NCBI RefSeq assembly: GCF_017814975.1
Contig: NZ_JAGIQA010000016.1
Location: 1-64,000 of the forward strand
Direction: 5' to 3'
Length of the DNA: 64,000 nt
DNA from: Cupriavidus consociatus
GTDB lineage: Bacteria; Pseudomonadota; Gammaproteobacteria; Burkholderiales; Burkholderiaceae
Of the stretch, positions 1 to 8,231 are shown in pieces (the first letter of the stretch is position 1; the number at the start of each line of letters is the position of its first letter). The translations under genes were made by a program, and so were the position numbers. The notes under the pieces are model-generated. The model ran no database searches and was not told the origin of the DNA. It saw only the letters and a list, made by a program, of their open reading frames with translations.

Positions 1-152
1 TATGCAGAGCTTTCTTCGCTTCGTCAACCGTTTCAGCAATCTTTTTTTGCTGCGGTCAGCGCTGCAAACCTCGCCGCACCAACCTTCCGGTCGACCCCGC
101 AACCCTTGCCGCGTCTGCTTTTGCAGCGCCGCGTTGTGTTGCGAGGGGGCGA

Positions 153-181
153 ATATTAGGCCGGTTTCGCCGACCTTGCAA
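153..181 (-). promoter_or_regulatory. Sigma-70-like promoter firing leftward out of the window
   Basis: On the minus strand a TTGCAA box (176-181) and a TAATAT box (153-158) are separated by exactly 17 bases, close to the sigma-70 consensus. Transcription would begin near base 145 and run off the left edge, so the gene it serves lies mostly or wholly outside the window. The spacing and match are seen directly; activity is inferred. Confidence 0.5.
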
Positions 182-280
182 CACCTTTGTCACAGCGCGC
201 AGCTAGGGGATTGCGTGATTATGTCGTAACCCCTTGAGTGCTAAAGGAAAACCTCCTGATAGCCAACGCGGTGATCCTTT

Positions 281-307
281 AATACCCCCGCGCGGCCGTC
301 GGGTATT
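281..307 (-). terminator. Possible terminator after the enoyl-CoA hydratase
   Basis: AATACCC (281-287) and GGGTATT (301-307) form a 7-bp stem around a GC-rich 13-base loop, just past the stop codon of the leftward enoyl-CoA hydratase gene. There is no long U-run on the minus strand, so it is a weak candidate. Confidence 0.3.
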
Positions 308-321
308 TCCTTATCAAGTTC

Positions 322-1098
322 TCAGCGATGCTGGAAATTGGGCGCGCGCTTCTCTACGAAAGCGGCCATGCCTTCCTTCTGGTCTTCACTGGCAAAGGTG
401 GAATGGAACAGCCTGCGCTCGAAATGCACGCCTTCGGCCAGCGTGGTCTCGTAAGCGGCATTGACCGACTCCTTGATCATCATGACCACCGGCAACGAGA
501 ACCCGGCGATGGTTTCGGCGGCTGCCAGCACTTCGTCCAGCAGCTTGTCGGCCGGCACCACGCGCGACACCAGGCCGGAGCGCTCGGCTTCGGCGGCGTC
601 CATCATGCGCGAGGTCAGGCACAGGTCCATCGCCTTGGCCTTTGACACCGCGCGCGGCAAGCGCTGGGTGCCGCCGGCACCGGGCATGGTGCCGAGCTTG
701 ACTTCCGGCTGGCCGAACTTGGCCGAGTCCGCCGCAATGATGATGTCGCACATCATCGCCAGCTCGCAGCCTCCGCCCAGCGCGTAGCCGGCCACGCCAG
801 CGATCACCGGCTTGCGGATCTTGCGGATGGTTTCCCAGTTGCGGGTGATGTAGTCGCCCTTGTAGACATCCATGAAGGAATACTTGGCCATCATGCCGAT
901 ATCGGCGCCAGCGGCGAAGGCGCGGTCGCTGCCCGTAATGACGATGGCGCCGATGCCCTCATCCTGGTCGAATGCCGTCAGTGCGGCACCCAGTTCATCC
1001 ATCAGCGCGTCGTTGAGCGCGTTCAGCGCCTTGGGACGGTTCAGCGTAACCAGACCAACGCGGCCGCGCGTCTCGACCAGGATGTTTTCGTACGGCAT
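322..1098 (-). CDS. Enoyl-CoA hydratase (crotonase family)
   Basis: This 258-residue protein has the length and motifs of a cytoplasmic enoyl-CoA hydratase, which adds water to trans-2-enoyl-CoA in beta-oxidation-type pathways. The oxyanion-hole segments are FAAGADI (61-67) and the GGG of ALGGGCEL (106-113). Both catalytic glutamates of the family are present: E112 in GGCELAM and E132 in GQPEVKLG, followed by [10 protein letters not shown] good AGGAGA ribosome-binding site precedes the ATG. It is the gene after a polar amino-acid transporter and on the same strand, but a 95-bp gap separates them, so a shared operon is uncertain. The exact acyl substrate cannot be read from the sequence. Having both glutamates sets it apart from the PaaG-type isomerase at 3874. 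Confidence 0.93.
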   Translation of the reverse strand: MPYENILVETRGRVGLVTLNRPKALNALNDALMDELGAALTAFDQDEGIGAIVITGSDRAFAAGADIGMMAKYSFMDVYKGDYITRNWETIRKIRKPVIAGVAGYALGGGCELAMMCDIIIAADSAKFGQPEVKLGTMPGAGGTQRLPRAVSKAKAMDLCLTSRMMDAAEAERSGLVSRVVPADKLLDEVLAAAETIAGFSLPVVMMIKESVNAAYETTLAEGVHFERRLFHSTFASEDQKEGMAAFVEKRAPNFQHR

Positions 1099-1193
1099 GT
1101 CTTCTCCTATGTATTGATAAACAAAGTGGCACCGTCGCCACCGGCTGCGGGCTATTCTGCCACCTGTCGTGGCGTGGCGGCGCGAGTCCCGGT

Positions 1194-2003
1194 TCAGAGC
1201 ATGTGTGCCAGGAATTCCCGGGTGCGCGCATGGGCGGGCGCGCCGAACACCTCGGCAGGTGCACCTTCCTCGAGAATCCTGCCCTCGTCCATGAACACGA
1301 CGTGGTTGGCCACTTCGCGCGCAAACCCCATCTCATGCGTGACGACAAGCATGGTCATATGCTCGTCCGCCAGCTGCCGCATGGTGCGCAACACCTCCCC
1401 GGTCAGTTCCGGATCGAGCGCGGAAGTCGGTTCGTCGAACAGCATGATGTCGGGCTCCATCGCCAGCGCGCGCGCAATCGCCACGCGCTGCTTCTGTCCG
1501 CCGGACAGTCGCGCCGGATAGTTGTCCCGCTTGGCCAGCAGGCCCACCTTGCGCAACAGTTCTTCGGCCTTGAGCACCGCCGCGTCGCGCGACAGCCGCT
1601 TGACGGTCATGGGTGCCTCGATGATGTTCTGCAGCACCGTCATGTGCGGGAACAGGTTGAACGACTGGAACACCATGCCCATCTTGCGGCAGATGCGGCG
1701 GACATCCGCCTCCGGCACGTACTTGGCGGCACCGTCGGGGCCAGCGCCCGCCAGCGACTCGCCTTCGATGTCGATGGTGCCGCGGTCGATCACCTCGAGA
1801 TGGTTCAGGCAGCGCAGCAAGGTGCTCTTGCCCGAGCCCGACGGCCCGATGACCGCGGTGACGTCGCCCTTGCGAAGCGTCAGCGAGACGCCGCGCAAGA
1901 CCTGCAGCGATCCGAACGACTTGAAGATGTCCCGCGCCGCGATCATGGTGCCGGGCGCGTGGTCAGAGGTGGCGCCGTTCGGGCTAGTCATCATGTTTGG
2001 CAT
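1194..2003 (-). CDS. Polar amino-acid ABC transporter, ATP-binding protein
   Basis: ATPase of a GlnQ/GltL-type importer. Walker A is GPSGSGKST (53-61), the Q-loop is at Q113, the signature [15 protein letters not shown] starts at 166, Walker B is IMLFDEP (186-192) and the switch histidine is H223. Its start overlaps the end of the permease gene: ATG codons lie at 2003, 1994 and 1991, so the first few residues are uncertain, and the core domain begins around residue 20. It would energise the permease at 1984-2637 and the binding protein at 2758-3552. The family is typically specific for glutamine, glutamate/aspartate or basic amino acids; the substrate is not decided here. Confidence 0.95.
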   Translation of the reverse strand: MPNMMTSPNGATSDHAPGTMIAARDIFKSFGSLQVLRGVSLTLRKGDVTAVIGPSGSGKSTLLRCLNHLEVIDRGTIDIEGESLAGAGPDGAAKYVPEADVRRICRKMGMVFQSFNLFPHMTVLQNIIEAPMTVKRLSRDAAVLKAEELLRKVGLLAKRDNYPARLSGGQKQRVAIARALAMEPDIMLFDEPTSALDPELTGEVLRTMRQLADEHMTMLVVTHEMGFAREVANHVVFMDEGRILEEGAPAEVFGAPAHARTREFLAHML

Positions 2004-2637
2004 AGCGTTTTTCGAGATTCTGGAAGAACCAGGTCAGAATCAGCGTCATCACCAGGTAAAACAGCGCGGCTACCAGGAAAGGCGTGGTCGTGAAATCGCG
2101 CTGCACGATGCCGCGCGCGGTGCGCAGGATATCGTTGAGGGCCAGCACGTAGATCAGCGACGTGTCCTTGATTAGCGTAATGGTTTCGTTGCTGACCGGC
2201 GGCAGGACGCGGCTGACCATCTGCGGCAGCACGACCCGGCGCATGGTCTGGAAGTACGTCATGCCGAGCGCCTTGCTGGCTTCATACTGGCCACGGTCGA
2301 CGGATTTGATTCCGGCGCGGAAGATTTCCGCGAAATACGCTGCATAGTTGAGCGCGAACGCCACCACCGCGGCAGGAAAATCGGGCAGCCGCACACCGAT
2401 GACCGGCACGAACGGCAACGCAAAATAGATAAACAGCATCTGCAGCATCAGCGGCGTGCCGCGCATCAGCCAGATGTAGCCATTGACCGCACCGCTCAGC
2501 AGCGGCCATGACGAGATGCGCGCCAGCGCCAGCGCAAGCCCCAGCGGCACCGACAGGGCAAGCGTGATGACGAACAGGGTGAGCGTGACTTTCGCCCCCT
2601 GCGCCAATGGCCCCAGTAGAGATAAGACGTAATCCAT
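1984..2637 (-). CDS. Polar amino-acid ABC transporter, permease
   Basis: A 217-residue inner-membrane permease of the His/Glu/Gln/Arg family (HisM/GlnP type). I start it at the ATG at 2637 ([11 protein letters not shown]), which gives the usual family length; an upstream extension to 2745 is Arg/Pro-rich, unlike a permease. No clear ribosome-binding site is visible before 2637. The cytoplasmic coupling loop is seen as [20 protein letters not shown], followed by several hydrophobic segments. The coding region overlaps the ATPase gene, consistent with translational coupling. A single permease gene means the channel is probably a homodimer. Confidence 0.92.
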   Translation of the reverse strand: MDYVLSLLGPLAQGAKVTLTLFVITLALSVPLGLALALARISSWPLLSGAVNGYIWLMRGTPLMLQMLFIYFALPFVPVIGVRLPDFPAAVVAFALNYAAYFAEIFRAGIKSVDRGQYEASKALGMTYFQTMRRVVLPQMVSRVLPPVSNETITLIKDTSLIYVLALNDILRTARGIVQRDFTTTPFLVAALFYLVMTLILTWFFQNLEKRYAKHDD

Positions 2638-2757
2638 GTTCGCGCGAACGGAAGGAGGAAGGATTTCAGGCAGCGGGCCGATGTGCGGCCGGCGCCGGAG
2701 TCCGGAAGGGGCGCGGCGCCCCGCCTGAACCGCGCAGGGCGCCACGAAGCGCCTGGA

Positions 2758-3552
2758 TTACTTGGTGATGTCGGTACCGAACCACTGGGTGGCGATGCGG
2801 GCGGCGGTGCCGTCCTGCTTCATCGATGCCAGGGTCTTGTCGAGCTTGCCGAGCAGGTCGGCGTCATCCTTGCGGACACCGACGCCGTACTCTTCGGTAC
2901 CGAAGTTCTCGTCCAGCACGCGGTATTCGCCTGCACGCTTGCTGATCAGGTAGCGGCCCACTACTTCATCGACCACGATCGCGTCGAGGCGGCCGGCGGA
3001 CAGATCCATCAGTGCCGTCACGTTGTCGCCGAAGGTCTTGAGTTCCTTCAGGCTGGCGGCAATCTGGCCTTCCTTCTTGATCGCATCCACCGCGCTGCTG
3101 CCGTCCTGCGCGCCGACGACGCGGCCGGCGAGGTCCGCCTTGGCCTTCACCGGCGAATTGGTGCCGACGATCACGATCTGGTGGTTAGTCATATAGGGCG
3201 CGGTAAAGCTGATGTTCTTCTTGCGCTCGTCGGTGATGGTCAGCCCGTTCCACAGCACGTCCACGCGCTTGCCGTTCAGTTCGGCTTCCTTGGCACTCCA
3301 GTCGATCGGCTTGAATTCCACCGTCATGCCCAGGCGTCGGCTGGCCTCTTTCGCCATATCGATATCGAAGCCGACGAGTTCGTTATTGGTATCGCGGAAG
3401 CCCATGGGCGGGAAATTGTCATCCAGGCCGACGATGATCCTCGAGGCCGCGGCGTTGCCCGTGCTGGCGGCGGCCGGCGCGGATTCTTGCTTGCCGCACG
3501 CGGCAAACAGCGCCACGGACGAAACCAAAAGGAGTGCTGCGAACTTCTTCAT
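2758..3552 (-). CDS. Polar amino-acid ABC transporter, substrate-binding lipoprotein
   Basis: 264 residues of the family 3 extracellular solute-binding proteins (GlnH/HisJ/ArtJ class). The N-terminus MKKFAALLLVSSVALFAAC is a lipoprotein signal with the modified cysteine at C19, so the protein is probably lipid-anchored in the periplasm. Typical motifs are LVGFDIDMAKE and WNGLTITDERKKNISFTAPY. It is the first gene of the leftward importer operon, and a TATAAT box at 3654-3659 lies about 100 bases upstream. There is no strong ribosome-binding site before the ATG. Ligand most likely a polar or charged amino acid. Confidence 0.93.
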   Translation of the reverse strand: MKKFAALLLVSSVALFAACGKQESAPAAASTGNAAASRIIVGLDDNFPPMGFRDTNNELVGFDIDMAKEASRRLGMTVEFKPIDWSAKEAELNGKRVDVLWNGLTITDERKKNISFTAPYMTNHQIVIVGTNSPVKAKADLAGRVVGAQDGSSAVDAIKKEGQIAASLKELKTFGDNVTALMDLSAGRLDAIVVDEVVGRYLISKRAGEYRVLDENFGTEEYGVGVRKDDADLLGKLDKTLASMKQDGTAARIATQWFGTDITK

Positions 3553-3653
3553 AGGGAGAGATCCAGTGCAAAAAGGGCGGAATCAGTGAAACAGTCTTGC
3601 GCGCCGGCGCGCACACGGGCACCAGCCATGCTGCAATTATTGTTGGCAGCGCG

Positions 3654-3659
3654 ATTATA
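3654..3659 (-). promoter_or_regulatory. -10 box of the amino-acid importer operon
   Basis: A perfect TATAAT on the minus strand, about 100 bases upstream of the binding-protein start. No good -35 hexamer lies 16-18 bases upstream (the best is AATGCC), so the promoter may need an activator, or the match may be chance. Confidence 0.4.
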
Positions 3660-3797
3660 GAGCGACTCGGGGTGCCGGCATTGCGGTCGTCACCCCGATC
3701 GCGGGACGAGGTCGCGGGTTATCACTGATAAGGCACCCTGGTCCGACGCCCTTACGCTGAGCGGAGACCTCCCGCGCCCAGTATTTAGTGCTACCAT

Positions 3798-3826
3798 TTG
3801 CCGACCGACTGGTCGGTTTATTTTAA
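3798..3826 (+). promoter_or_regulatory. paa promoter with TetR-type palindromic operator in its spacer
   Basis: A TTGCCG box (3798-3803) and a TTTTAA box (3821-3826) are 17 bases apart. Inside the spacer lies a palindrome, ACCGAC-TG-GTCGGT (3804-3817), which is also readable as CCGACC-N4-GGTCGG (3801-3816). Palindromes of this kind are typical TetR-family operators, and TetR-type PaaR repressors control phenylacetate genes in related bacteria. A repressor bound here would block RNA polymerase. No regulator gene is adjacent. Confidence 0.6.
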
Positions 3827-3873
3827 CGGCGCCAGCCCCGCGCCGACCGCAAAGAACCAGGCAGGAGACAAAC

Positions 3874-4698
3874 ATGCCCCCGATGTCCACGCCCGCTGGC
3901 CAGCCGGTCAGCCTCGATGCCGGCCCCATCCTGCTCCAATGGCAGGGGCCCGTCGCGGTGATCACGCTGAACCGCCCCGACAAGCTCAACAGCTTTACCC
4001 GCGAGATGCACAAGGCGCTGCAGCAGGCACTCGACCATGTCGAGGCCGGTGGCGCGCGGGCGCTGCTGCTGACCGGCGCTGGCCGCGGCTTCTGCGCCGG
4101 GCAGGATCTTGCCGACCTGGATTTCACGCCCGGCCAGATGACCGACCTGGGCGAACTGATCGATACCTGGTTCAACCCGCTGATCCGCCGTCTGCAGGCG
4201 TTGCCGCTGCCGGTGGTGGCAGCGGTCAACGGCACCGCCGCCGGTGCCGGCGCCAACCTGGCGCTGGCCTGCGACATGGTGCTGGCGGCGCGCTCGGCCA
4301 ACTTTATCCAGGCCTTCGTCAAGATCGGGCTAGTGCCGGATTCCGGCGGCACCTGGCTGCTGCCGAAGCGCATTGGTATGGCGCGCGCGCTGGGGCTGGC
4401 GATGACCGGCGAGCGCCTGTCCGCCGAAGAGGCCGAAAGGTGGGGCCTGATCTGGGAAGCCATGGACGACCCGCTGCTGCCAGAGCAGGCGCTGGCGCTG
4501 GCCACGCACCTGGCTGCGCAGCCGACCCGGGCGCTGGCCGCAATCAAGCGCGCCATGTACGCCAGCGGCACCGCCAGCCTCGATGCCCAGCTCGACCTGG
4601 AACGCGACCTGCAGCGAGACCTCGGCCAGTCCGCGGACTATGCGGAGGGCGTCAATGCCTTCCTGGAAAAGCGCGCCGCCCGCTTCACCGGCAAGTAA
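3874..4698 (+). CDS. paaG: PaaG-type enoyl-CoA isomerase/hydratase
   Basis: 274-residue crotonase-fold enzyme. In phenylacetate catabolism PaaG isomerises the ring-1,2-epoxide of phenylacetyl-CoA to the oxepin and also acts later in the beta-oxidation steps. It carries the PaaG signature GLVPDSGGTWLLPKRIG, with the catalytic aspartate D156 (equivalent to Asp136 of the E. coli enzyme). Position 125 (GAGANLAL) lacks the first hydratase glutamate, as expected for PaaG. An AGGAGA ribosome-binding site precedes the ATG at 3874; a second ATG at 3883 is possible. It is the first gene of paaG-paaI-paaK, under the operator-containing promoter. Confidence 0.92.
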   Translation: MPPMSTPAGQPVSLDAGPILLQWQGPVAVITLNRPDKLNSFTREMHKALQQALDHVEAGGARALLLTGAGRGFCAGQDLADLDFTPGQMTDLGELIDTWFNPLIRRLQALPLPVVAAVNGTAAGAGANLALACDMVLAARSANFIQAFVKIGLVPDSGGTWLLPKRIGMARALGLAMTGERLSAEEAERWGLIWEAMDDPLLPEQALALATHLAAQPTRALAAIKRAMYASGTASLDAQLDLERDLQRDLGQSADYAEGVNAFLEKRAARFTGK

Positions 4699-4752
4699 GA
4701 ACGTCCCACGGCGCCCGCAACGGCGCGCCACCCTGCCCCCAAGGAGACAACG

Positions 4753-5196
4753 TTGCACAAGGACCCCCAGGCCCTCGCCGAAGCGGCCGCCGCCGCCATG
4801 TATGAAGCCGACACCTGCAGCCGCTGGCTCGGGATCACCGTCGAAGCAGTCCGCCCCGGCTATGCCCGGCTGACCATGCCGGTACGCAAGGAATTCCTGA
4901 ACGGGCATGGCATCTGCCATGGCGGCCTGATGTTCACGCTGGCCGATTCGACCTTCGCATTCGCCTGCAACAGCCATAACATCAACACCGTGGCAGCCGG
5001 CTGCAGCATCGAATTCCTAAAACCCGTGCACGGCGGCGACGTGCTGACGGCCGAAGGCATCGAGCAGACCCTGTCGGGACGCCACGGCATTTACGACATC
5101 CGCGTGACCAATGCCGCGGGCGAGGTGGTGGCGATGTTCCGCGGCAAGTCGGCGCAGATCAAGGGACATGTCGTGCCGCCGGATGCCGTAGCCTGA
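4753..5196 (+). CDS. paaI: PaaI hydroxyphenylacetyl-CoA thioesterase
   Basis: 147-residue hot-dog-fold thioesterase, thought to hydrolyse dead-end ring-hydroxylated CoA thioesters and so recover CoA in the phenylacetate pathway. The active-site signature is GICHGGLMFTLADSTFAFAC, with catalytic aspartate D65 (equivalent to Asp61 in E. coli PaaI). The start is a TTG at 4753: it sits six bases after AAGGAG (4741-4746), and no in-frame ATG precedes the domain. It lies between paaG and paaK on the same strand, 54 bp after paaG, consistent with one transcript. Confidence 0.93.
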   Translation: MHKDPQALAEAAAAAMYEADTCSRWLGITVEAVRPGYARLTMPVRKEFLNGHGICHGGLMFTLADSTFAFACNSHNINTVAAGCSIEFLKPVHGGDVLTAEGIEQTLSGRHGIYDIRVTNAAGEVVAMFRGKSAQIKGHVVPPDAVA

Positions 5197-5240
5197 ACGC
5201 CGCCGCCCCCCAAGATAAACGCCCCTGCGCAGGAGACGAC

Positions 5241-6545
5241 ATGAGCACGCGCCTGACCGATCTGCCCCTGGATCCGATCGAGACCGCCAGCCGCGCCGAG
5301 CTGCAGGCACTGCAACTGGAACGCCTGAAGTGGTCGCTCCACCACGCCTACGCCAATTCGCCGGTGTACCGCCGCAAGTTCGACGAGGCCGGCGTCCATC
5401 CCGATCAGCTGCAATCGCTGGCCGACCTGGCGCGTTTTCCGTTCACCAGCAAGCAGGACCTGCGCGATCACTACCCTTTCGGCATGTTCGCCGTGCCGCA
5501 GGACCGGGTGGCGCGCGTGCATGCCTCGTCCGGCACCACCGGCAAGCCCACTGTGGTCGGCTACACGCTCCAGGACATCGATAACTGGGCGACGGTGATG
5601 GCGCGCTCGATCCGGGCCTCCGGCGCGCGCCGGGGCGACAAGGTGCATATCAGCTACGGCTACGGCCTCTTCACCGGGGGGCTGGGCGCGCACTACGGCG
5701 TCGAGAAAGCTGGCCTGACGGCGATCCCGTTCGGCGGCGGCCAGACCGAGCGCCAGGTCCAGCTGATCGTGGACTTCAAGCCCGAAATCATCATGGTCAC
5801 GCCCAGCTACATGCTGGCGATCGCCGATGAGTTCGAGCGCCAGGGCATCGACCCGGCCAGCAGCTCGCTGCGCGTGGGCATCTTCGGCGCCGAGCCGTGG
5901 ACGCCGGAAATGCGGCTGGCGATCGAGAAGCGCATGAACATTTCCGCGGTCGATATCTATGGCCTGTCCGAGGTGATGGGCCCGGGCGTGGCCAATGAAT
6001 GCGCCGAAACCAAGGACGGTCCGACCATCTGGGAAGACCACTTCTACCCCGAAATCATCGACCCGAACACCGGCGAAGTGCTGCCCGACGGCGAATTCGG
6101 CGAGCTGGTCTTTACCTCGCTGACCAAGGAAGCGATGCCGGTGGTGCGCTACCGGACCCGCGACCTGACCCGCTTGCTGCCTGGCACGGCCCGACCGGCC
6201 TTCCGCCGCATGGAGAAGGTCACCGGCCGAACCGACGACATGATGATCGTGCGTGGCGTCAATGTGTTTCCTTCGCAGATCGAGGAACTGATCCTGAAGC
6301 AGGCCGGGCTGGCGCCGCACTACCAGTGCGTGCTAGGCAAGGACGGCCATATGGACACGCTGACGGTGCGCGTGGAATGCGCCCATGGCAGCGAGCCGGT
6401 GCGCGCGCAGGCCGCGCGCGAGCGGCTGGCGCATGAAATCAAGTCTTATATCGGGGTGACCGCCACGATCGAGGTGCTGCCCGAGGGCGGCATCGAGCGC
6501 TCGGTGGGGAAGGCGAAGCGGATCGTGGATCAGCGGGGGCGCTGA
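5241..6545 (+). CDS. paaK: Phenylacetate-CoA ligase
   Basis: 434-residue adenylate-forming enzyme that activates phenylacetate with ATP and CoA, the entry step of the pathway. The ATP-binding motif SSGTTGKPT spans residues 96-104. Further landmarks are YGLSEVMGPGVANEC, the PaaK-typical EDHFYPEIID, and the C-terminal domain motif GRTDDMMIVRGVNVFPSQIE. The length equals that of known PaaK enzymes. An AGGAGA ribosome-binding site lies just upstream. It closes the paaG-I-K unit. The ring-epoxidase genes paaABCDE and the ring-opening gene paaZ are not in this window. Confidence 0.96.
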   Translation: MSTRLTDLPLDPIETASRAELQALQLERLKWSLHHAYANSPVYRRKFDEAGVHPDQLQSLADLARFPFTSKQDLRDHYPFGMFAVPQDRVARVHASSGTTGKPTVVGYTLQDIDNWATVMARSIRASGARRGDKVHISYGYGLFTGGLGAHYGVEKAGLTAIPFGGGQTERQVQLIVDFKPEIIMVTPSYMLAIADEFERQGIDPASSSLRVGIFGAEPWTPEMRLAIEKRMNISAVDIYGLSEVMGPGVANECAETKDGPTIWEDHFYPEIIDPNTGEVLPDGEFGELVFTSLTKEAMPVVRYRTRDLTRLLPGTARPAFRRMEKVTGRTDDMMIVRGVNVFPSQIEELILKQAGLAPHYQCVLGKDGHMDTLTVRVECAHGSEPVRAQAARERLAHEIKSYIGVTATIEVLPEGGIERSVGKAKRIVDQRGR

Positions 6546-6561
6546 AATCCACCGGGTTGCT

Positions 6562-6685
6562 CCCCTCGCCCGCGTGCGGGAGAGGGGTTGGGGGAGAGGG
6601 CTGGCGCATGGCAAGCATGATGACCCGCCACTTCGTGGAGACTCCTGCCCTCTCCCCCGCCCCTCTCCCATAAATGGGAGAGGGG
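6562..6685. repeat. Composite intergenic palindrome (three nested or adjacent hairpins)
   Basis: Between the convergent paaK and mltA genes lie three inverted repeats. One spans 6562-6587 (CCCCTCGCCCGC against GCGGGAGAGGGG, one mismatch). The second has distant perfect 12-bp arms, 6590-6601 and 6647-6658. The third is a perfect 12-bp stem with a 2-base loop, 6660-6685. All arms are versions of CCCTCTCCC/GGGAGAGGG, so this is a composite member of the repeat family also seen at 14815, 19949 and 45789. It may end transcription from both sides. Confidence 0.8.
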
Positions 6686-6718
6686 CGACAACATTTGCCG
6701 ATTTAGCTCTGTCGACGC

Positions 6719-7861
6719 TCAGCTGCGCGGCATCAGCACCCACATCCTGCCGCCCTGCTTCATCCGTCCCGCGGTCTCGCCCGCGGCATCGCCCGCTCCC
6801 CAGAAGAAGTCCGCGCGCACGCCACCCTTGATGGCGCTGCCCGTATCCTGCGCGAACATCAGCCGCTGGATCGGCTCGGTCGACAGCGGGCGCGTGGTCG
6901 ACAGGAACACCGGCACGCCCAGTGGGATGGTGGCGGGATCGACCGCGATCGAGCGCTCGGCGGTCAGCGGCACGCCCAGCGCGCCCACCGGGCCGTCATT
7001 GTTCGGCGGCAGTTCGCGGAAGAACACAAAGCGCGGGTTGACGTTCAGCATCTCGTCGACGCGCCCCGGGTTGGCCCGTGCCCATGCCTTGATGCCCTGC
7101 ATGGTGGCCTGCGCCGGCGTGATCTCGCCGCGGTCCAGCAGCCATTTGCCAAACGAGCGGAACGGCTGGTCGTTGGTGCCGCCGAAGCCGACCCGCATCA
7201 TGGTGCCGTCCGCCATGCGGATCCGGCCCGAGCCCTGGATCTGCAGAAAGGCGGCCTCGACCGCGTCATCCACCCATACCAGCTCGTTGCCGCGCATCGC
7301 CGGGTTCTGCAGCAGTTCGGCGCGGCCCGGCAGCGGGCGGTTGCCGAACTGCGCCGGCTTGCGGTACAGCGGCACCTGGAAGCGCCCCTGGCGGGTGCGC
7401 GAGCCGTGCAGGATGGGCTCGTAGTAGCCGGTGATCAGGCCGCTGTCGGTGCCGTCGCCGTTGACGACCCGGAACGGCTGGAAGTTGGTCTCGAAGTAGG
7501 CACGCATGGCGCTGAGGTCGCCGGCGTCGACCATCATGCCGGCGGCGCAGGCGCGGCTCCACTCGGCGCGCTTCTTCAGCGCCTGGCAGCTGGCCTGCAG
7601 CGCGGGCCAGGCCGCGCGCACATCGTCCTGGGTCCAGCCGCCGATCTCGTTCCAGCTGGCGGCCTGCAGCTGGCCCTTCTGGGTCGACGAAACGGGCGGC
7701 GTGGTGCCGGACGGGCCGGTCTCGATGCGCGGCGGCGGGCCGCTCACGCAGCCGGCCAGCAGCACGCCGGTGCCGGCGAGCGCCAGCCAGGCACGGGCAC
7801 GGGCGCCGAGGCGCGAAGTGAAACCTGGGAGAGAAATCGAGAGGGAATCCGCGTATGCCAT
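6719..7861 (-). CDS. mltA: Membrane-bound lytic murein transglycosylase A
   Basis: 380-residue lipoprotein that cleaves peptidoglycan glycan strands with formation of 1,6-anhydromuramic acid. The N-terminus has a long basic region, then a hydrophobic stretch ending in the lipobox LLAGC, with C38 as the likely lipidated cysteine, which places it on the outer membrane. The MltA core follows, including ITGYYEP, the QGSGRI segment, and the C-terminal 3D-type motif FAQDTGSAIKG, which holds the catalytic aspartate. The ribosome-binding site is weak. It is transcribed alone, convergent with paaK across the composite palindrome. Confidence 0.94.
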   Translation of the reverse strand: MAYADSLSISLPGFTSRLGARARAWLALAGTGVLLAGCVSGPPPRIETGPSGTTPPVSSTQKGQLQAASWNEIGGWTQDDVRAAWPALQASCQALKKRAEWSRACAAGMMVDAGDLSAMRAYFETNFQPFRVVNGDGTDSGLITGYYEPILHGSRTRQGRFQVPLYRKPAQFGNRPLPGRAELLQNPAMRGNELVWVDDAVEAAFLQIQGSGRIRMADGTMMRVGFGGTNDQPFRSFGKWLLDRGEITPAQATMQGIKAWARANPGRVDEMLNVNPRFVFFRELPPNNDGPVGALGVPLTAERSIAVDPATIPLGVPVFLSTTRPLSTEPIQRLMFAQDTGSAIKGGVRADFFWGAGDAAGETAGRMKQGGRMWVLMPRS

Positions 7862-7970
7862 CTTGCTTGTTGTTCAGTGTCCCGCGACCGGTGCCGGCCC
7901 GGCGGCGATCGTACCGGGCAGTTGCCCTACAATCCCACCGTCATCTGTCATTGCCACTGCCGCATCCGCC

Positions 7971-8192
7971 ATGAGCAAGTTCTTCGAAGCCCATCCCATG
8001 CTGCTGTTCGCCCTCGAGGCCGGCGTGGCGCTGTTCCTGCTGATTTTTATCGTGGTCTGGACCATGGGCACGGCCAGGAAGAACCCGCGCCCGACCCGCG
8101 CGCCCGACAACCACCCCTCGCGGCAGCCGCAAGAATCAACGCAAGGCCAGCCAACGCCGGTGCAGGAACAGGACAGCGCGAAGCGCCAGTAG
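7971..8192 (+). CDS. Small single-pass membrane protein, function unknown
   Basis: A 73-residue frame starting MSKFFEAHPMLLF with one strong membrane segment (about residues 10-31), then a short hydrophilic Pro/Gln-rich tail. It is divergent from mltA and convergent with apaG. No strong ribosome-binding site is present (the upstream bases are CATCCGCC). The clear hydrophobic/hydrophilic split and the lack of any competing gene support it being real, but I recognise no family. Confidence 0.5.
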   Translation: MSKFFEAHPMLLFALEAGVALFLLIFIVVWTMGTARKNPRPTRAPDNHPSRQPQESTQGQPTPVQEQDSAKRQ

Positions 8193-8231
8193 GTTCCCGC
8201 CTTCCCGGCCTCCCGGCCGGACGCGCCGCGC

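Larger units (their letters stand above)
1..321. other. Left-edge region without a convincing gene
   Basis: No reading frame here looks like a gene. The rightward 75-codon frame starting at base 2 is Cys/Arg/Pro-rich and has no ribosome-binding site. On the minus strand the last 50 bases can be read as a Lys/Glu-rich helical peptide (QQKKIAETVDEAKKALH), but no ATG or GTG precedes it after the in-frame stop. What can be supported is a leftward promoter at 153-181 and a hairpin at 281-307, both listed separately. Confidence 0.5.
3553..3873. other. Divergent promoter region between amino-acid importer and paa genes
   Basis: These 321 bases separate the leftward importer operon from the rightward paaG gene. 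They hold a leftward -10 box (3654-3659) and a rightward promoter with a palindromic operator (3798-3826). I see no small gene with a ribosome-binding site in it. Confidence 0.6.

Noticed and set aside
2-229. 75-codon frame at the left edge
   Set aside because: No ribosome-binding site, odd composition, and a strong promoter runs through it on the opposite strand.
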